Source: Alphaproteobacteria bacterium | Lineage (GTDB): Bacteria > Pseudomonadota > Alphaproteobacteria > Rhizobiales > Beijerinckiaceae | Assembly: GCA_016869435.1 (NCBI GenBank) | Contig: VGEB01000002.1 | Coordinates: forward strand, 1-64,000 | DNA length: 64,000 bases | Reading direction: 5' to 3' | Part shown: in pieces, positions 46,881 to 55,698 of the stretch | Position numbering within the stretch: position 1 is the stretch's first letter | Layout of the letters: the number at the start of each line of letters is the position of its first letter | Notes under the pieces: model-generated | What the model was told of the DNA's origin: nothing | Databases searched by the model: none | The model's input: the letters and a program-made list of their open reading frames with translations, nothing else | Program-made: the position numbers and the translations under genes

Positions 46881-46958
46881 TCAGAACTCTGCTGATTCGT
46901 AGCTGGTGATTTCCATGCCGACGCAGATTTCGATGAGAGTGGGTTGCGACCATGCCAT
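46881..46958 (-). CDS. pqqA: PqqA precursor peptide
   Basis: A 25-residue peptide beginning MAWSQPTLIEICVGMEITSY and ending ESAEF. PqqA supplies the Glu and Tyr that PqqE joins to make pyrroloquinoline quinone. Both are present in the canonical spacing, Glu16 and Tyr20 (E-x3-Y), within the conserved VGMEITSYxSAE core. A strong GGAGGAG ribosome site lies 5 bases before ATG 46958. It is too short for ordinary gene calling. PQQ is the cofactor of MxaF, which explains its place near the mxa cluster, but pqqBCDE do not follow it. Confidence 0.95.
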   Translation of the reverse strand: MAWSQPTLIEICVGMEITSYESAEF

Positions 46959-47105
46959 GGCGTTGCTCCTCCAGATTCCCTGTCCGCCAAGACGGCGGTT
47001 CCGATCAAGAATAGTGAGTGGCGCGCAGCTTTTCACCTTCAAACTTGCGTCATGCACGCTTCCGAAATTTCCCGATCGCCGGCGGGAGGACTTGTTTCAG
47101 CTGGA

Positions 47106-48494
47106 TCAATCGCCCTCGTCGCGCAGCGGAAGCGACACAATGATCCGCGTGCCGCCCGACTCGGGTTTTTCGAGCCGTTGCGCGCCGCCAAGCGCGCGCA
47201 CGCGCTCATTCATGCCCAGCAGACCCATGCCGGGGACGAAGCGTTCGGCAATGCCAACGCCGTTGTCCTCGATCGTGATCATAAGTTGTGGCGGCGCTTC
47301 TCCCTCGAACTCATGCGAGTCCGCGGACGCGTCCAATCCGAATTCCAGCGTTACTTCGCCCTTGTTCGCGCCGGAATGGCGGAAAATATTGGTGACGCCT
47401 TCCTGCACCACGCGATAGGCGGCGAGCGCCGTCTCCTCCTCGAGCGGAGAAAGATCGTGGCGAACGACAAGCCGCAGATCGACCTTGGGATGGGCGAGCG
47501 CCCATGACGCGAACAGCGCCTTCAGCGCCGGCTCCAGCCCCAGCTCCTCGAGACCCTTTGGCCGCAGCCGGTCGAGCAGACCGCGAAAGAGCGCCTGAAG
47601 CGACTCGCTGGCCTTGTCGATCGTCAGGCTCATCTGCCTTAAACGGCCGATATCTGGCGATGGGCAGGAGACGAGCTCCTGCAACGTCGCCGAGGTGGCG
47701 CGTATCGAAAACAGGCAGGGACCCGCCTCGTCATGCAGATCGCGGGCGATGTCCTTGCGCTCCGCTTCCTGCACTTGAATGAGTCTGTCGACGAGTTCGC
47801 GGTTTTCCTGCCTGACGCGATCGAGGGTCGCGCCAAGCGAACTCAGCGCCGCCGCTATCGATCTGAATTCGGTCGCCCCGCTGAGGGACAGGCGAACGCC
47901 GCTCATGCCCGCCTCCAATTGCGCCAGGCCTGATTTCAGCGCGTCGAAGGGCGAAAGCGAGTGACGCAGGAACAGAAGAACCAGCGTCAGGAAGACAATG
48001 GTGACGGCCAGGCTGATCGACGCAAGCCAGAGCATGTCCGACCAGATTTCTCCGAGTTCATCGAATGGATTGGAGATCACCACGATATTGCTGTAAGCGC
48101 GCCCGCCGACGATCACAGGGATCGTCATGACCCGCGGCGCGGCGCCGACGAGTTTCACGAACCATTCCGGAACGTCGCGATCGGAATGGCGGATTTTTTC
48201 CAGCCAGTCCTTGGGCGGGGTCTCGTTGGCGGCGAGAATCTCGACATCCGAATGGCGCAGATTGCCGAGCGACGCATAGAGACGCTGCAGCGCCGGCCCC
48301 GGATCTTCATTTTCGGGAAGATTTGCTATCGTTGCCAAGACAACTTCCCGCATCAATCTGAGATTGCTTCCCGCTTCGGCGCGCACGCGCGGTCCGGCGT
48401 GAAGCAGCTGAATCGCAAGATTGATGAGCAGAGTCGCGACGAGAACGACGCCGATCAACCATCCCAGCCTGGCTTTAAGCGAAATGCCGCGCAT
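47106..48494 (-). CDS. mxaY: Sensor histidine kinase (NarX-type, probable methanol-oxidation regulator)
   Basis: A 462-residue membrane kinase. Helices at ~12-31 and ~153-176 enclose a periplasmic sensor of ~120 residues, followed by a HAMP-like region, the HisKA_3 block ERKDIARDLHDEAGP with phospho-acceptor His254, and an ATPase domain with VVQEGVTNIFRHSGA (N box) and GMGLLGMNERV (G box). By class and position it corresponds to MoxY/MxaY of methylotrophs, which control methanol dehydrogenase expression. ATG 48494 (MRGISLKARL) gives a proper first helix. It is divergent from the response regulator. Confidence 0.82.
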   Translation of the reverse strand: MRGISLKARLGWLIGVVLVATLLINLAIQLLHAGPRVRAEAGSNLRLMREVVLATIANLPENEDPGPALQRLYASLGNLRHSDVEILAANETPPKDWLEKIRHSDRDVPEWFVKLVGAAPRVMTIPVIVGGRAYSNIVVISNPFDELGEIWSDMLWLASISLAVTIVFLTLVLLFLRHSLSPFDALKSGLAQLEAGMSGVRLSLSGATEFRSIAAALSSLGATLDRVRQENRELVDRLIQVQEAERKDIARDLHDEAGPCLFSIRATSATLQELVSCPSPDIGRLRQMSLTIDKASESLQALFRGLLDRLRPKGLEELGLEPALKALFASWALAHPKVDLRLVVRHDLSPLEEETALAAYRVVQEGVTNIFRHSGANKGEVTLEFGLDASADSHEFEGEAPPQLMITIEDNGVGIAERFVPGMGLLGMNERVRALGGAQRLEKPESGGTRIIVSLPLRDEGD

Positions 48495-48610
48495 GATGAG
48501 CGCCCTCGTCCGCCATCCCGTGCTTTGCCATTGACGATCGCTGACGATCGATTGACAAGACTGGCGGTTCCCACAACATAAGTTTTGGCTCCTAAACAAG
48601 CGAAAAATGA

Positions 48611-49243
48611 ATGCGCGTTCTCATCGTCGACGACCATCCCATGGTGATTGAAGGCTGCCGCGGCATGCTTTCGGGACAAAAAGACATCGAAGTGTTCGAA
48701 GCGCACAACGCCGACGAGGCTCTCGACGTCTACGCCGCTAGAACGCCCGATGTCGTGGCGCTTGACATCAATCTGCCTGGCGTTTCGGGCTTCGAGCTGC
48801 TGCGCCGAATTTTAAAGCGCGACGCGAACGCCAAGATCATCGTCTTCACCATGAACGACGATCCGGTATTTGCTGCGCGCGCGATAGAGGGCGGCGCGCG
48901 CGGCTATGTCGCCAAGAGCGAGGACCCGCGCGCTTTCATCAAGGCGATCCGCGCGGTGGCGGAGGGCGAGCGCTATCTGTCGAACGCCTTCGCGCTAAAG
49001 CTCGCCTTCGCCGATCAGAGCCGCGCCGGCAACCCTCTCGACGCCCTGAACGGTCGCGAAATCGAAATCCTGCGCAATCTCGCTGACGGCAAGGACATGA
49101 CGGAGATCGCGCATATTCTGAAGGTTTCCTACAAGACCGTCGCGAATAACTGCATTTTGCTGAAGCGCAAGCTCGGCGCGCGCTCAAAGGCGGACCTTCT
49201 GCGCATCGCCGTCGAAAACAAGGTGGCGATGAAGCTCGTTTAG
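48611..49243 (+). CDS. mxaB: LuxR-type response regulator
   Basis: A 210-residue regulator. The receiver domain has the acidic pair VDDHP, phospho-acceptor Asp52 in ALDINLPGVSG and the Lys in YVAKSEDP. The DNA-binding domain reads LNGREIEILRNLADGKDMTEIAHILKVSYKTVANN. It is the likely partner of the neighbouring kinase. In Methylobacterium the regulator at the end of the mxa cluster is MxaB; in Paracoccus the pair is MoxX/MoxY. The gene runs convergent to the mxa operon with a 5-base gap. Confidence 0.85.
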   Translation: MRVLIVDDHPMVIEGCRGMLSGQKDIEVFEAHNADEALDVYAARTPDVVALDINLPGVSGFELLRRILKRDANAKIIVFTMNDDPVFAARAIEGGARGYVAKSEDPRAFIKAIRAVAEGERYLSNAFALKLAFADQSRAGNPLDALNGREIEILRNLADGKDMTEIAHILKVSYKTVANNCILLKRKLGARSKADLLRIAVENKVAMKLV

Positions 49244-49248
49244 GCCCG

Positions 49249-49755
49249 CTATCTGAATTGCCTTTGGGTTCCATAGCGCGAAGCGAGCATGTGCAGCGCC
49301 TCGTCGCGTTCAATTCCGCTATGGCGCAAATTGTAATAGTGCTGGCAAAGCTCGCCATAGGTCTGCTTTTGTCCCGCCGCGGCCGCGACGTCGACAAGAG
49401 AGCTGATCAGTTGCGCGAAGCCCTCGGGACGGCCGTCCGCAGCCAGCATCTCGCCGACCTGAGCAGTGCGGTTCGCCAGCATGCGAGCGGACTCCAGGAA
49501 ATGCGCCCGCGCCGAAATCAGCGCCGTGCGTATGCGCTCCACCGCAGGATCCCGTTCGCTGACAGCGTCGCCGGCTTCGCGCCGAGCGAGCCAGAGCGCA
49601 GGCTCCGTATGATCTGTGGCGCGCAGCCAGATTTCTGCGCCGTTGCCGCGCTCGGGCTCGACCATGTCGTCGGGTTCGGCGCTGCGCTTCTCTCCGCCGC
49701 AGGAGGCGAGAAGCACACAGGCGCAAGCGACGATGATTGCTCCACGAAACCGCAT
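49249..49755 (-). CDS. Lipoprotein, MxaH/MxaE position (methanol oxidation, unknown function)
   Basis: A 168-residue protein. The signal peptide ends in the lipobox LLASC, so it is probably a lipoprotein with Cys19 or nearby lipidated. The mature part is helical (AVERIRTALISARAHFLESARMLAN). The position, directly after mxaD at the end of the operon, is that of mxaE/mxaH in methylotrophs, which also lack a known function. I cannot decide between the two names. Confidence 0.65.
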   Translation of the reverse strand: MRFRGAIIVACACVLLASCGGEKRSAEPDDMVEPERGNGAEIWLRATDHTEPALWLARREAGDAVSERDPAVERIRTALISARAHFLESARMLANRTAQVGEMLAADGRPEGFAQLISSLVDVAAAAGQKQTYGELCQHYYNLRHSGIERDEALHMLASRYGTQRQFR

Positions 49756-49763
49756 CGCCGCGG

Positions 49764-50288
49764 TTATTTCCCTTCCACTTTTTTCTTCAGGCCTTGGAGA
49801 CCGTTGCGCAGGAAGCTCGACATGGCGGTACGCGCCGCGTCATCATTGAGGTTTTCCGGCGGCTCGTTGCTGGTGTCGCCGCGATAGAGGCGGCCGCGCC
49901 ATTTCACCATGCTCTCGCCCTGCGGCCCGGGCTCGACCGTGAAAGTCAGCGAATAGGAACTCGCCGGCATGGCATCGAGATTGGGATCGGACATGCGCCA
50001 GGAAAGTTTGAACGCCGCCGGATCGATTTCGTCGAGCCCTTCCTTGAGAACGCCGCCCTTCTTGAGGGTCACTTCACGTTCCGCGCCCGCGGCGTCGCCG
50101 CTGGTCGCCTTGACCGATTGAACGTCAGGATGCCAGTTCGCGAGCCCGTCGAACTTCCCGGCGACGGCCCACACGGCCTTGGGATCGGCGGCGATAACGA
50201 TGGACTCATCGACCTTGATCGGCGTCGGCCCATGCGCGAGCGCCGGCGCGCACATCAGAAGGGCGAAGAGCCCCAGCAACTTTTTCAT
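49764..50288 (-). CDS. mxaD: Methanol oxidation protein MxaD
   Basis: A 174-residue periplasmic SRPBCC-fold protein. Signal peptide MKKLLGLFALLMCAPALAHG is followed by VDESIVIAADPKAVWAVAGKFDGLANWHPDV, typical of polyketide cyclase/START-like MxaD. MxaD is reported to help methanol dehydrogenase interact with cytochrome cL. It overlaps mxaL by four bases and is followed by the lipoprotein gene after 8 bases. Confidence 0.9.
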   Translation of the reverse strand: MKKLLGLFALLMCAPALAHGPTPIKVDESIVIAADPKAVWAVAGKFDGLANWHPDVQSVKATSGDAAGAEREVTLKKGGVLKEGLDEIDPAAFKLSWRMSDPNLDAMPASSYSLTFTVEPGPQGESMVKWRGRLYRGDTSNEPPENLNDDAARTAMSSFLRNGLQGLKKKVEGK

Positions 50289-51289
50289 TTGGATCTCCCT
50301 GGTTGCGGATAAATGCTGAAGAGCGCGACTTTTCGCGCCTGAACGAAAGCCTGGGCGATCGATGGGCCGGCTGAAGCAAGAAAGGTGAAGAGCGCCGCCG
50401 CTGCGCCGAGGAAGGGAGTTAGATCGACTGCGGCCTGGCGCGTCCGGACAGATGCGACAGCGGCATAGTCGCTCCGCAGCCGCTTTCCGTCTTCGAGATA
50501 CGCGTAAGCCAGTCCGGTCTTTTCGGCGAGCGAACGCAGATAGTCTTCCTTCACGGAAGAAAGATGCTCGACGCCGACCGCCACGGCCGCGCCAAAGGGC
50601 GCGTTACGCGCATTATAGCCCTCGCGCCGCTCGGCGCCTTCGGGCGGCAGACCGAAGCGACTCTCATGCGGAACCTCGTCGACGCCGAGGAAGCCGATCT
50701 CACGGCCTCGATCGTCGAATTTCGGAATCGGAGAAAGCGAATGGCTGCCGACGCCGACAATGAGGCCGCGCACCTCGCCGGCGCGGCCTTCAAATGTCGG
50801 CGCGCCACGGGGAGGGATCGGCGGCGCCTCCTGCCCGTCAGTGAAGAACACAAGATCGCTTTTCAATTCCCGCGCCAAATCGATGGCGCGAAAGAGACCG
50901 GCCGATATGTGACTGTCGCCTTCCCAGGCCATGCGCCAGTCGAGCGCCTCGGTTGAAGCCTCGATCGGGGCGAAATCGACGCAGACGTCGATCGGCTCGA
51001 ACAACAGAAATGTTCTGCGTTCGCTGAAGATCGCGAGGCCGACATGCGAAGAACAAGGCAGTTCGGCGAGCATCTCGCGAAGCGCCGTCTTCACCGCGTC
51101 GAGCCGGCTGACTGGCCGGCCGCCCGCCGAGTAATCACGAACATTCATGCTGCCGGTGATGTCGATGACGGCAAGAAGGTCGAACGACGGACGCCGAGTC
51201 GTGATCCTTGGCGCAACGAAGGCGGCGATGAGCGACAGCATCGCCAATAAAAGCAAGATGAGCCGCGGATCGCGTATGTCCGGGCGCAT
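50285..51289 (-). CDS. mxaL: von Willebrand factor A-type protein MxaL
   Basis: A 334-residue membrane-anchored VWA protein. A helix at ~13-27 is followed by a metal-ion-dependent adhesion site (AVIDITGSMNVRDYSAGG, DxTxS), VFFTDGQEAPP and a C-terminal helix. In Methylobacterium mxaA, mxaK and mxaL are needed to insert calcium into methanol dehydrogenase. ATG 51289 overlaps the mxaK stop by one base. Confidence 0.92.
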   Translation of the reverse strand: MRPDIRDPRLILLLLAMLSLIAAFVAPRITTRRPSFDLLAVIDITGSMNVRDYSAGGRPVSRLDAVKTALREMLAELPCSSHVGLAIFSERRTFLLFEPIDVCVDFAPIEASTEALDWRMAWEGDSHISAGLFRAIDLARELKSDLVFFTDGQEAPPIPPRGAPTFEGRAGEVRGLIVGVGSHSLSPIPKFDDRGREIGFLGVDEVPHESRFGLPPEGAERREGYNARNAPFGAAVAVGVEHLSSVKEDYLRSLAEKTGLAYAYLEDGKRLRSDYAAVASVRTRQAAVDLTPFLGAAAALFTFLASAGPSIAQAFVQARKVALFSIYPQPGRSK

Positions 51290-51897
51290 CACGGAAGCCC
51301 CTTTGGCTTGCCGGGAATATCGGTCCACAGTTTCTTGGGATCGGCGCTCAATTCATCGCCGCTCTTTCGTTCGAAATCGGGAAAGTCTCGGACCAGTCGC
51401 GCGGCGACGTCCAGATTAAATTTGGCGTCCCAATAATCCGGCGCGAGTTGCAGCGCGCGGCGATATTCGCGCTTGGCGAGGTTGACGAAGGGATTCGCCG
51501 CATCGACTTCGGTACGTTCAATCAGATCGAACGCCTTGCGCAGAAGGGCGTTCGCCAGGAGGTAATGTCCACGCGCGTGCAAGTCTGCGCTTCCGCTTTG
51601 ATCGAGTGCCTCCACCATCGCGCGCGCACGATCGATTTCGCCACGCTTCGCAAGAAAGCCGATGTGGGCAAGAAGCGACTCTGGCCCGGCGTTCGCATCG
51701 ACGGCGATGTCGCGGCCCTGCCGAAGCGCTTCGATGGCGTCATTGGCCTCGACCGCGCGGCGCCAATCGACGAGCGATGCCGCCATCGCCAGGACAAGCG
51801 CGAGGCAGAGCGCGACGAGAAGCGACGATCGCGTCTCACGCCAGAGCGCCGTGGCTCGATGGCGCAAGCGCGCCGCGCGAATGGCCAGAGGCGTCAC
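51289..51897 (-). CDS. mxaK: Methanol oxidation protein MxaK
   Basis: A 202-residue protein. An N-terminal membrane helix (LLVALCLALVLAMAASLVDW) precedes a helical, TPR-like periplasmic domain (YLLANALLRKAFDLIE, YRRALQLAPDYWDAKFNLDV). The position between mxaC and mxaL and the overlaps on both sides fit MxaK, required for calcium insertion into methanol dehydrogenase. Confidence 0.9.
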   Translation of the reverse strand: MTPLAIRAARLRHRATALWRETRSSLLVALCLALVLAMAASLVDWRRAVEANDAIEALRQGRDIAVDANAGPESLLAHIGFLAKRGEIDRARAMVEALDQSGSADLHARGHYLLANALLRKAFDLIERTEVDAANPFVNLAKREYRRALQLAPDYWDAKFNLDVAARLVRDFPDFERKSGDELSADPKKLWTDIPGKPKGLP

Positions 51898-52895
51898 AGC
51901 GCGCCGCCTTTGGCGTCCAGTCCGACCTGGGCGAGCTTTGCGGCGACGAGTATCGCTGTAGCGATGAGCGCCAACGCGAAAGCCAACGCGCTCAGATCCT
52001 TACGAGGCAGTCTTTCGACGTAGCGGACGGGAGGACGTTCGAGCTTGTCGATCTGTCTCAACGCCTCCTCTGTTTCCTCGGCGCTTTCAACCTCAAAGGC
52101 CCGGTAGGGGACCCCGAGGGACTTGAAGAAGAGATCGAGATGGCGTTCCGGCGCAGCCTGGGGCGACTCATCATCGCCAGACGGTTGACCGGAAATGCCG
52201 CTACTGCCCTCGGTGCGCAAGAACAACCAGTAGAGGCTGACATTGGTCTTGCGGAATTCCGCTTTCAGATCGTCACGCATCTTCGGATCGATGACGCCGG
52301 CGCCGTCGGATATGAGCAGGACAGCGCGAGAGAGATTGGCCTCGCTGGTCTTGAACATCGATAGCGCCATCGCCAGGCCGCGGGCGATATTGGTATAGTC
52401 GAGGCCGGGTCGATCGATGGCGTCGATTGCGGCTTTGGTGGCTTCGATATGATCCGAAATCGGCGTCACCAGCATCGGCGCCGTCGAAAACGCCGCGACG
52501 CCGACGAGATCGTGACCACGCGCCTCGACAAAGCGTTTGAGAATGCGCTTCGCCGCAGCGGCCTTCGACTCTTCGCCTCCAAACGGCGTTCGCCCAGCGA
52601 AGGTCTCGTTCATGCTGCCGCTGCGGTCGATCAGCATGACGATCTGCGCGCCTTCGGCGAAACGCTCCACTTCCGCGCCCGAGATATGGGGACCGGCCGC
52701 GCCGAGCAGGCTCGCGCCAATCGCGAAAACGCCGCTCAGTTTCAGGATATTGCCGACAAGAACGGAAAGATCGTCGGCCGGCGCTGATAAAAGCGAGGGT
52801 AGCGTCGTGTCGCGCAGGGGTGACCGCAGAAAGGGGATTAGCGCCAGCGGCGCCAACAACAGCGCCTCGATGTGATCGAAGCCGAGAGCGTTCAT
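51894..52895 (-). CDS. mxaC: von Willebrand factor A-type protein MxaC
   Basis: A 333-residue VWA protein with membrane helices at the N-terminus and C-terminus (LSALAFALALIATAILVAAKL). The adhesion site is VMLIDRSGSMNETFAG (DxSxS), followed by LLISDGAGVIDP. It overlaps mxaA and mxaK by four bases each. It is needed for active methanol dehydrogenase in related species. Confidence 0.92.
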   Translation of the reverse strand: MNALGFDHIEALLLAPLALIPFLRSPLRDTTLPSLLSAPADDLSVLVGNILKLSGVFAIGASLLGAAGPHISGAEVERFAEGAQIVMLIDRSGSMNETFAGRTPFGGEESKAAAAKRILKRFVEARGHDLVGVAAFSTAPMLVTPISDHIEATKAAIDAIDRPGLDYTNIARGLAMALSMFKTSEANLSRAVLLISDGAGVIDPKMRDDLKAEFRKTNVSLYWLFLRTEGSSGISGQPSGDDESPQAAPERHLDLFFKSLGVPYRAFEVESAEETEEALRQIDKLERPPVRYVERLPRKDLSALAFALALIATAILVAAKLAQVGLDAKGGAL

Positions 52896-53788
52896 CCCGA
52901 GCGCTCCAGCCTGGCGAGCGCGCTGACGAATTGCGCGAGCTGCTCGGCGCGGAAATCGTTGCTCGACTGCTGGCCGCTAAAGAAGCGCTCCTTCGAGGCT
53001 GCAAAGAACCGCTCGAAATCGTCCCGCAGCGGCGCGAATTCCGGACGTCTCAGCAGAAAGGCGGGAAGATCGGCCGAAAGCAGCGTCGCGCCGTTAGCTC
53101 TATCGAGCGCGCGATGCACCGACTGGGTCAGAGCGCCAAAATCAACGCCGCCGGACGCGATGCGCTGAGCCGAAAATTCATTCGCAAGCGCCGAGAAGAC
53201 GCGCGCCTTACGCATTTGGAAAGGCGGCCATGCGCGGTCGCGCGCAACGAGAATGAGCGCCAGCAGGGCCGCGGCGCCTGCGCCGATTGCGAAATGCCGC
53301 GGCGTCGCTTCGTCAACGAAGGCCGCCGAACCGTCCGGCCGCATATAATCGGTCGCCTCTTCCTGCTTTTGCGGCGTAATCTCACGCAAAGGCGAGACGC
53401 CGACGCGCCACGCCGGAACCTTAACGGTCTCTGCGCCTGCGGCGGTCAAGAGAGTGAGATCGAATCCAGGAATTTCAATCTCTCTTACATCAAGCGCGAC
53501 ATAGAAATTCTGATAAGTGAGATCGAGACGCCACAAGCGCGCGCCGTTTTCGGAAGTCTCATGCAACTCGACGTCTCGAAGATCGAGCGAGCCGCTGAGC
53601 GCGCCGGCCTTCGGCAGGGAAGCGCGCGAAAGCGTGGCGTTCGCAGGACTCGAGACGTCGACGCGCGCATGGATGAGATCGCCGACAAAATAGCCGAACG
53701 GGCGCGCCGAGCGGATGCGCACTGCAATGTCCTGCGCGAAGGCGGGAAGCGTGGCGAAGAGCGCGAGGGCGAAACATGCAATGCGCAT
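52892..53788 (-). CDS. mxaA: Methanol oxidation protein MxaA
   Basis: A 298-residue protein. A signal peptide (MRIACFALALFATLPAFAQ) precedes a ~150-residue periplasmic beta-rich domain, a membrane helix (AIGAGAAALLALILVARD) and a cytosolic helical tail. This layout fits MxaA, which acts in calcium insertion. ATG 53788 was chosen because it starts the signal peptide; a much longer frame reaching 54343 is spurious. It lies 8 bases after mxaS. Confidence 0.9.
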   Translation of the reverse strand: MRIACFALALFATLPAFAQDIAVRIRSARPFGYFVGDLIHARVDVSSPANATLSRASLPKAGALSGSLDLRDVELHETSENGARLWRLDLTYQNFYVALDVREIEIPGFDLTLLTAAGAETVKVPAWRVGVSPLREITPQKQEEATDYMRPDGSAAFVDEATPRHFAIGAGAAALLALILVARDRAWPPFQMRKARVFSALANEFSAQRIASGGVDFGALTQSVHRALDRANGATLLSADLPAFLLRRPEFAPLRDDFERFFAASKERFFSGQQSSNDFRAEQLAQFVSALARLERSG

Positions 53789-53796
53789 CGCGCGCC

Positions 53797-54642
53797 TCAC
53801 GCCGCCGTCAGCCGAATGCTGAGATCGACGGGATTCAAGGCATCCCTTATGTAAATCGGCGCACGACTGCGCAGCGACGCGAGACGGGCAAGACTTCGCC
53901 GGCGCGCCTGCTCTGCTTCTATCCAGCGCCGCTGGAGCGCGGGTCTCATCAGCAGCAGTCGCCGGCGTCCGCTCTCGCTGTCGCGAAGCTGCAGCAGGCC
54001 CCATTTTGGCGGCGCCACCTCGGCGGAGTCGACGAGAACGAGCGGCGCGACATCGTGCAGCGCCAGCGCATCGAGCGCCTGCTCGATAAGCCCCTCGGAC
54101 CAGCGAAAATCCGAAATGAGAAACACGAGCCTGCGGGTTGCGCCAAGAGCCGCAGCGGCGGCAAGCACGCCCTTGGCGCTCGATCCGTGGGGCGTTTCGG
54201 CGCTCAGCCTTTCGACGGCGGCGAGCGCGGCTCTTCTGGAACGCGTCGCGGGAAGCGACGCTCCTTCGATCATGGCATGTTCGAACGCAAACAGGCCAAA
54301 GCGATCGCCGACGCGCGTCGCCGAATAGGCCAGCGCCGCGCACAATTCGACCGCGACGCGAAACCTGTCGGCGGCGCCGACGAAACCCATCGAGGCTGAG
54401 AGGTCCACGAGCGCACAGACGTCGATCGCGGTTCTTTGCTCGAAGCGGCGCACATAGGTTGCGCCGAACGGATCGCGCAGCGTCGCGCGAACGTCAATAC
54501 GGCGCGCGTCCGGATAGCGCATGAAAGGCGCCTGATCGCGAAAGACTCCGAATCCGCCGACTTCACTCGACGTATGGGCGCCGACGTGATTTGCGGCGAA
54601 GCGTCCGCGCGGCCGATAGAGGATGTCGATGACGCGGCTCAT
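53797..54642 (-). CDS. mxaS: DUF58-type protein MxaS
   Basis: A 281-residue cytosolic protein of the DUF58/VWA class. The DUF58 core RRIDVRATLRDPFGATYVRRFE and LVDLSASMGFVG (DxSxS) are present, then FLISDFRWSEGL. MxaS acts with the MoxR ATPase MxaR in metallo-enzyme assembly. ATG 54642 overlaps the mxaR stop by four bases. Confidence 0.9.
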   Translation of the reverse strand: MSRVIDILYRPRGRFAANHVGAHTSSEVGGFGVFRDQAPFMRYPDARRIDVRATLRDPFGATYVRRFEQRTAIDVCALVDLSASMGFVGAADRFRVAVELCAALAYSATRVGDRFGLFAFEHAMIEGASLPATRSRRAALAAVERLSAETPHGSSAKGVLAAAAALGATRRLVFLISDFRWSEGLIEQALDALALHDVAPLVLVDSAEVAPPKWGLLQLRDSESGRRRLLLMRPALQRRWIEAEQARRRSLARLASLRSRAPIYIRDALNPVDLSIRLTAA

Positions 54643-55670
54643 GGAACCGGCGTCGCGTCGAAAGCCGCGTGACACAGGCTCTTGACGATGTCGTCGCCGC
54701 GCAACGCGTGAATCGGATCGACGAAAATGCGGTGGGCCATGACTTCGATGAACACGTCGCGCACATCTTCCGGAATAAGATAATCGCGCCCCTCGAGCCA
54801 GGCCCGCACGCGCGCGGCGCGCGCTAGCGCCGCCAGCGCACGGGGGCTCGCGCCACCCTTGATGAGACTGCCGACGTCGACATCCGGAAGCGACACGCCG
54901 GCGGAGTTCGGCTTGACGAGGGCCCGCCAAAGATTCAGCACATAGCGTTCGAGCGCCTCGCTCGAATTCACTTCAGTCTGAATCGCGCGCGCGACTTCGG
55001 GAATTTTGCGATAGTCGAGTGAGCCTGGCTTGACTCGTTCAAGAAGCGTTTCCGTATCATAGTACGCCGGATCGAAGACAAGTCTGCGGCGCGCGTCTTC
55101 GTCGTCCGGCGTCGCCATGGGAATTTCCATGAAGAACCTGTCCCGGGCGGCCGCCGGCAGTTCGAATGTCTCTTCGCGCTCCACCATGTTCCGGTCGGCG
55201 AACACGTTCAGAAAGGGAAAGTGATGCACGCGATTGAACGCGAAGACGCTTCGCTCGGCCATCAGCCGCAGTAAAAGCGAGTGAACCTGCGGGCGCGCGC
55301 GATTGATTTCGTTGAAAAAGAAAACCGGCAGCGTTTCCGCCAGGCGCAGCAGCTCGGCGGGATCGACGCGGGGGCGACCGTCGTCGCCGAGATAGGTGTG
55401 ATAGAGAAGGTCGCTGGGCATCATGTCGACCGTGCCCTCGACACGGACGAAATCGCCGCCGAGCGCCCGCGACACTGAGCGCAGCAGCGTCGTCTTGCCG
55501 ACTCCCACATCACCTTCGATCAGCACATGCCCGCGCGCGAAAATGCAGATCGTTACAAGCCGAATGACGCGCGCCTGCCCGAGAACGGCTTTCTGAATTT
55601 CCCGCTCGAACTCAAGGGCGCGCTCGCGCCAATCGGCGAGCTTCTCGACGATGGGGAACGTATCGTTCAA
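54639..55670 (-). CDS. mxaR: MoxR family AAA+ ATPase MxaR
   Basis: A 343-residue MoxR-type ATPase, the family's namesake. Walker A is GDVGVGKTTLL (residues 53-63), Walker B VFFFNEINRARPQ, sensor 1 FADRN (usually ATQNP in other MoxR proteins), and a lid with GASPRALAALARAARVRAWLEGRDY. It is thought to remodel methanol dehydrogenase or its assembly partners with MxaS, MxaC and MxaL. It lies after mxaI behind two hairpins. Confidence 0.93.
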   Translation of the reverse strand: MNDTFPIVEKLADWRERALEFEREIQKAVLGQARVIRLVTICIFARGHVLIEGDVGVGKTTLLRSVSRALGGDFVRVEGTVDMMPSDLLYHTYLGDDGRPRVDPAELLRLAETLPVFFFNEINRARPQVHSLLLRLMAERSVFAFNRVHHFPFLNVFADRNMVEREETFELPAAARDRFFMEIPMATPDDEDARRRLVFDPAYYDTETLLERVKPGSLDYRKIPEVARAIQTEVNSSEALERYVLNLWRALVKPNSAGVSLPDVDVGSLIKGGASPRALAALARAARVRAWLEGRDYLIPEDVRDVFIEVMAHRIFVDPIHALRGDDIVKSLCHAAFDATPVP

Positions 55671-55698
55671 GGCCTGACCTTAGCCCGACAAAAAGAAG

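Noticed and set aside
46775..47008. 77-codon minus-strand frame across the pqqA locus
   Set aside because: Out of frame with pqqA; the pqqA frame has the motif and the ribosome site.
52892..54343. 483-codon extended frame for mxaA
   Set aside because: The upstream part overlaps mxaS and is Arg-rich; the signal peptide at 53788 marks the real start.
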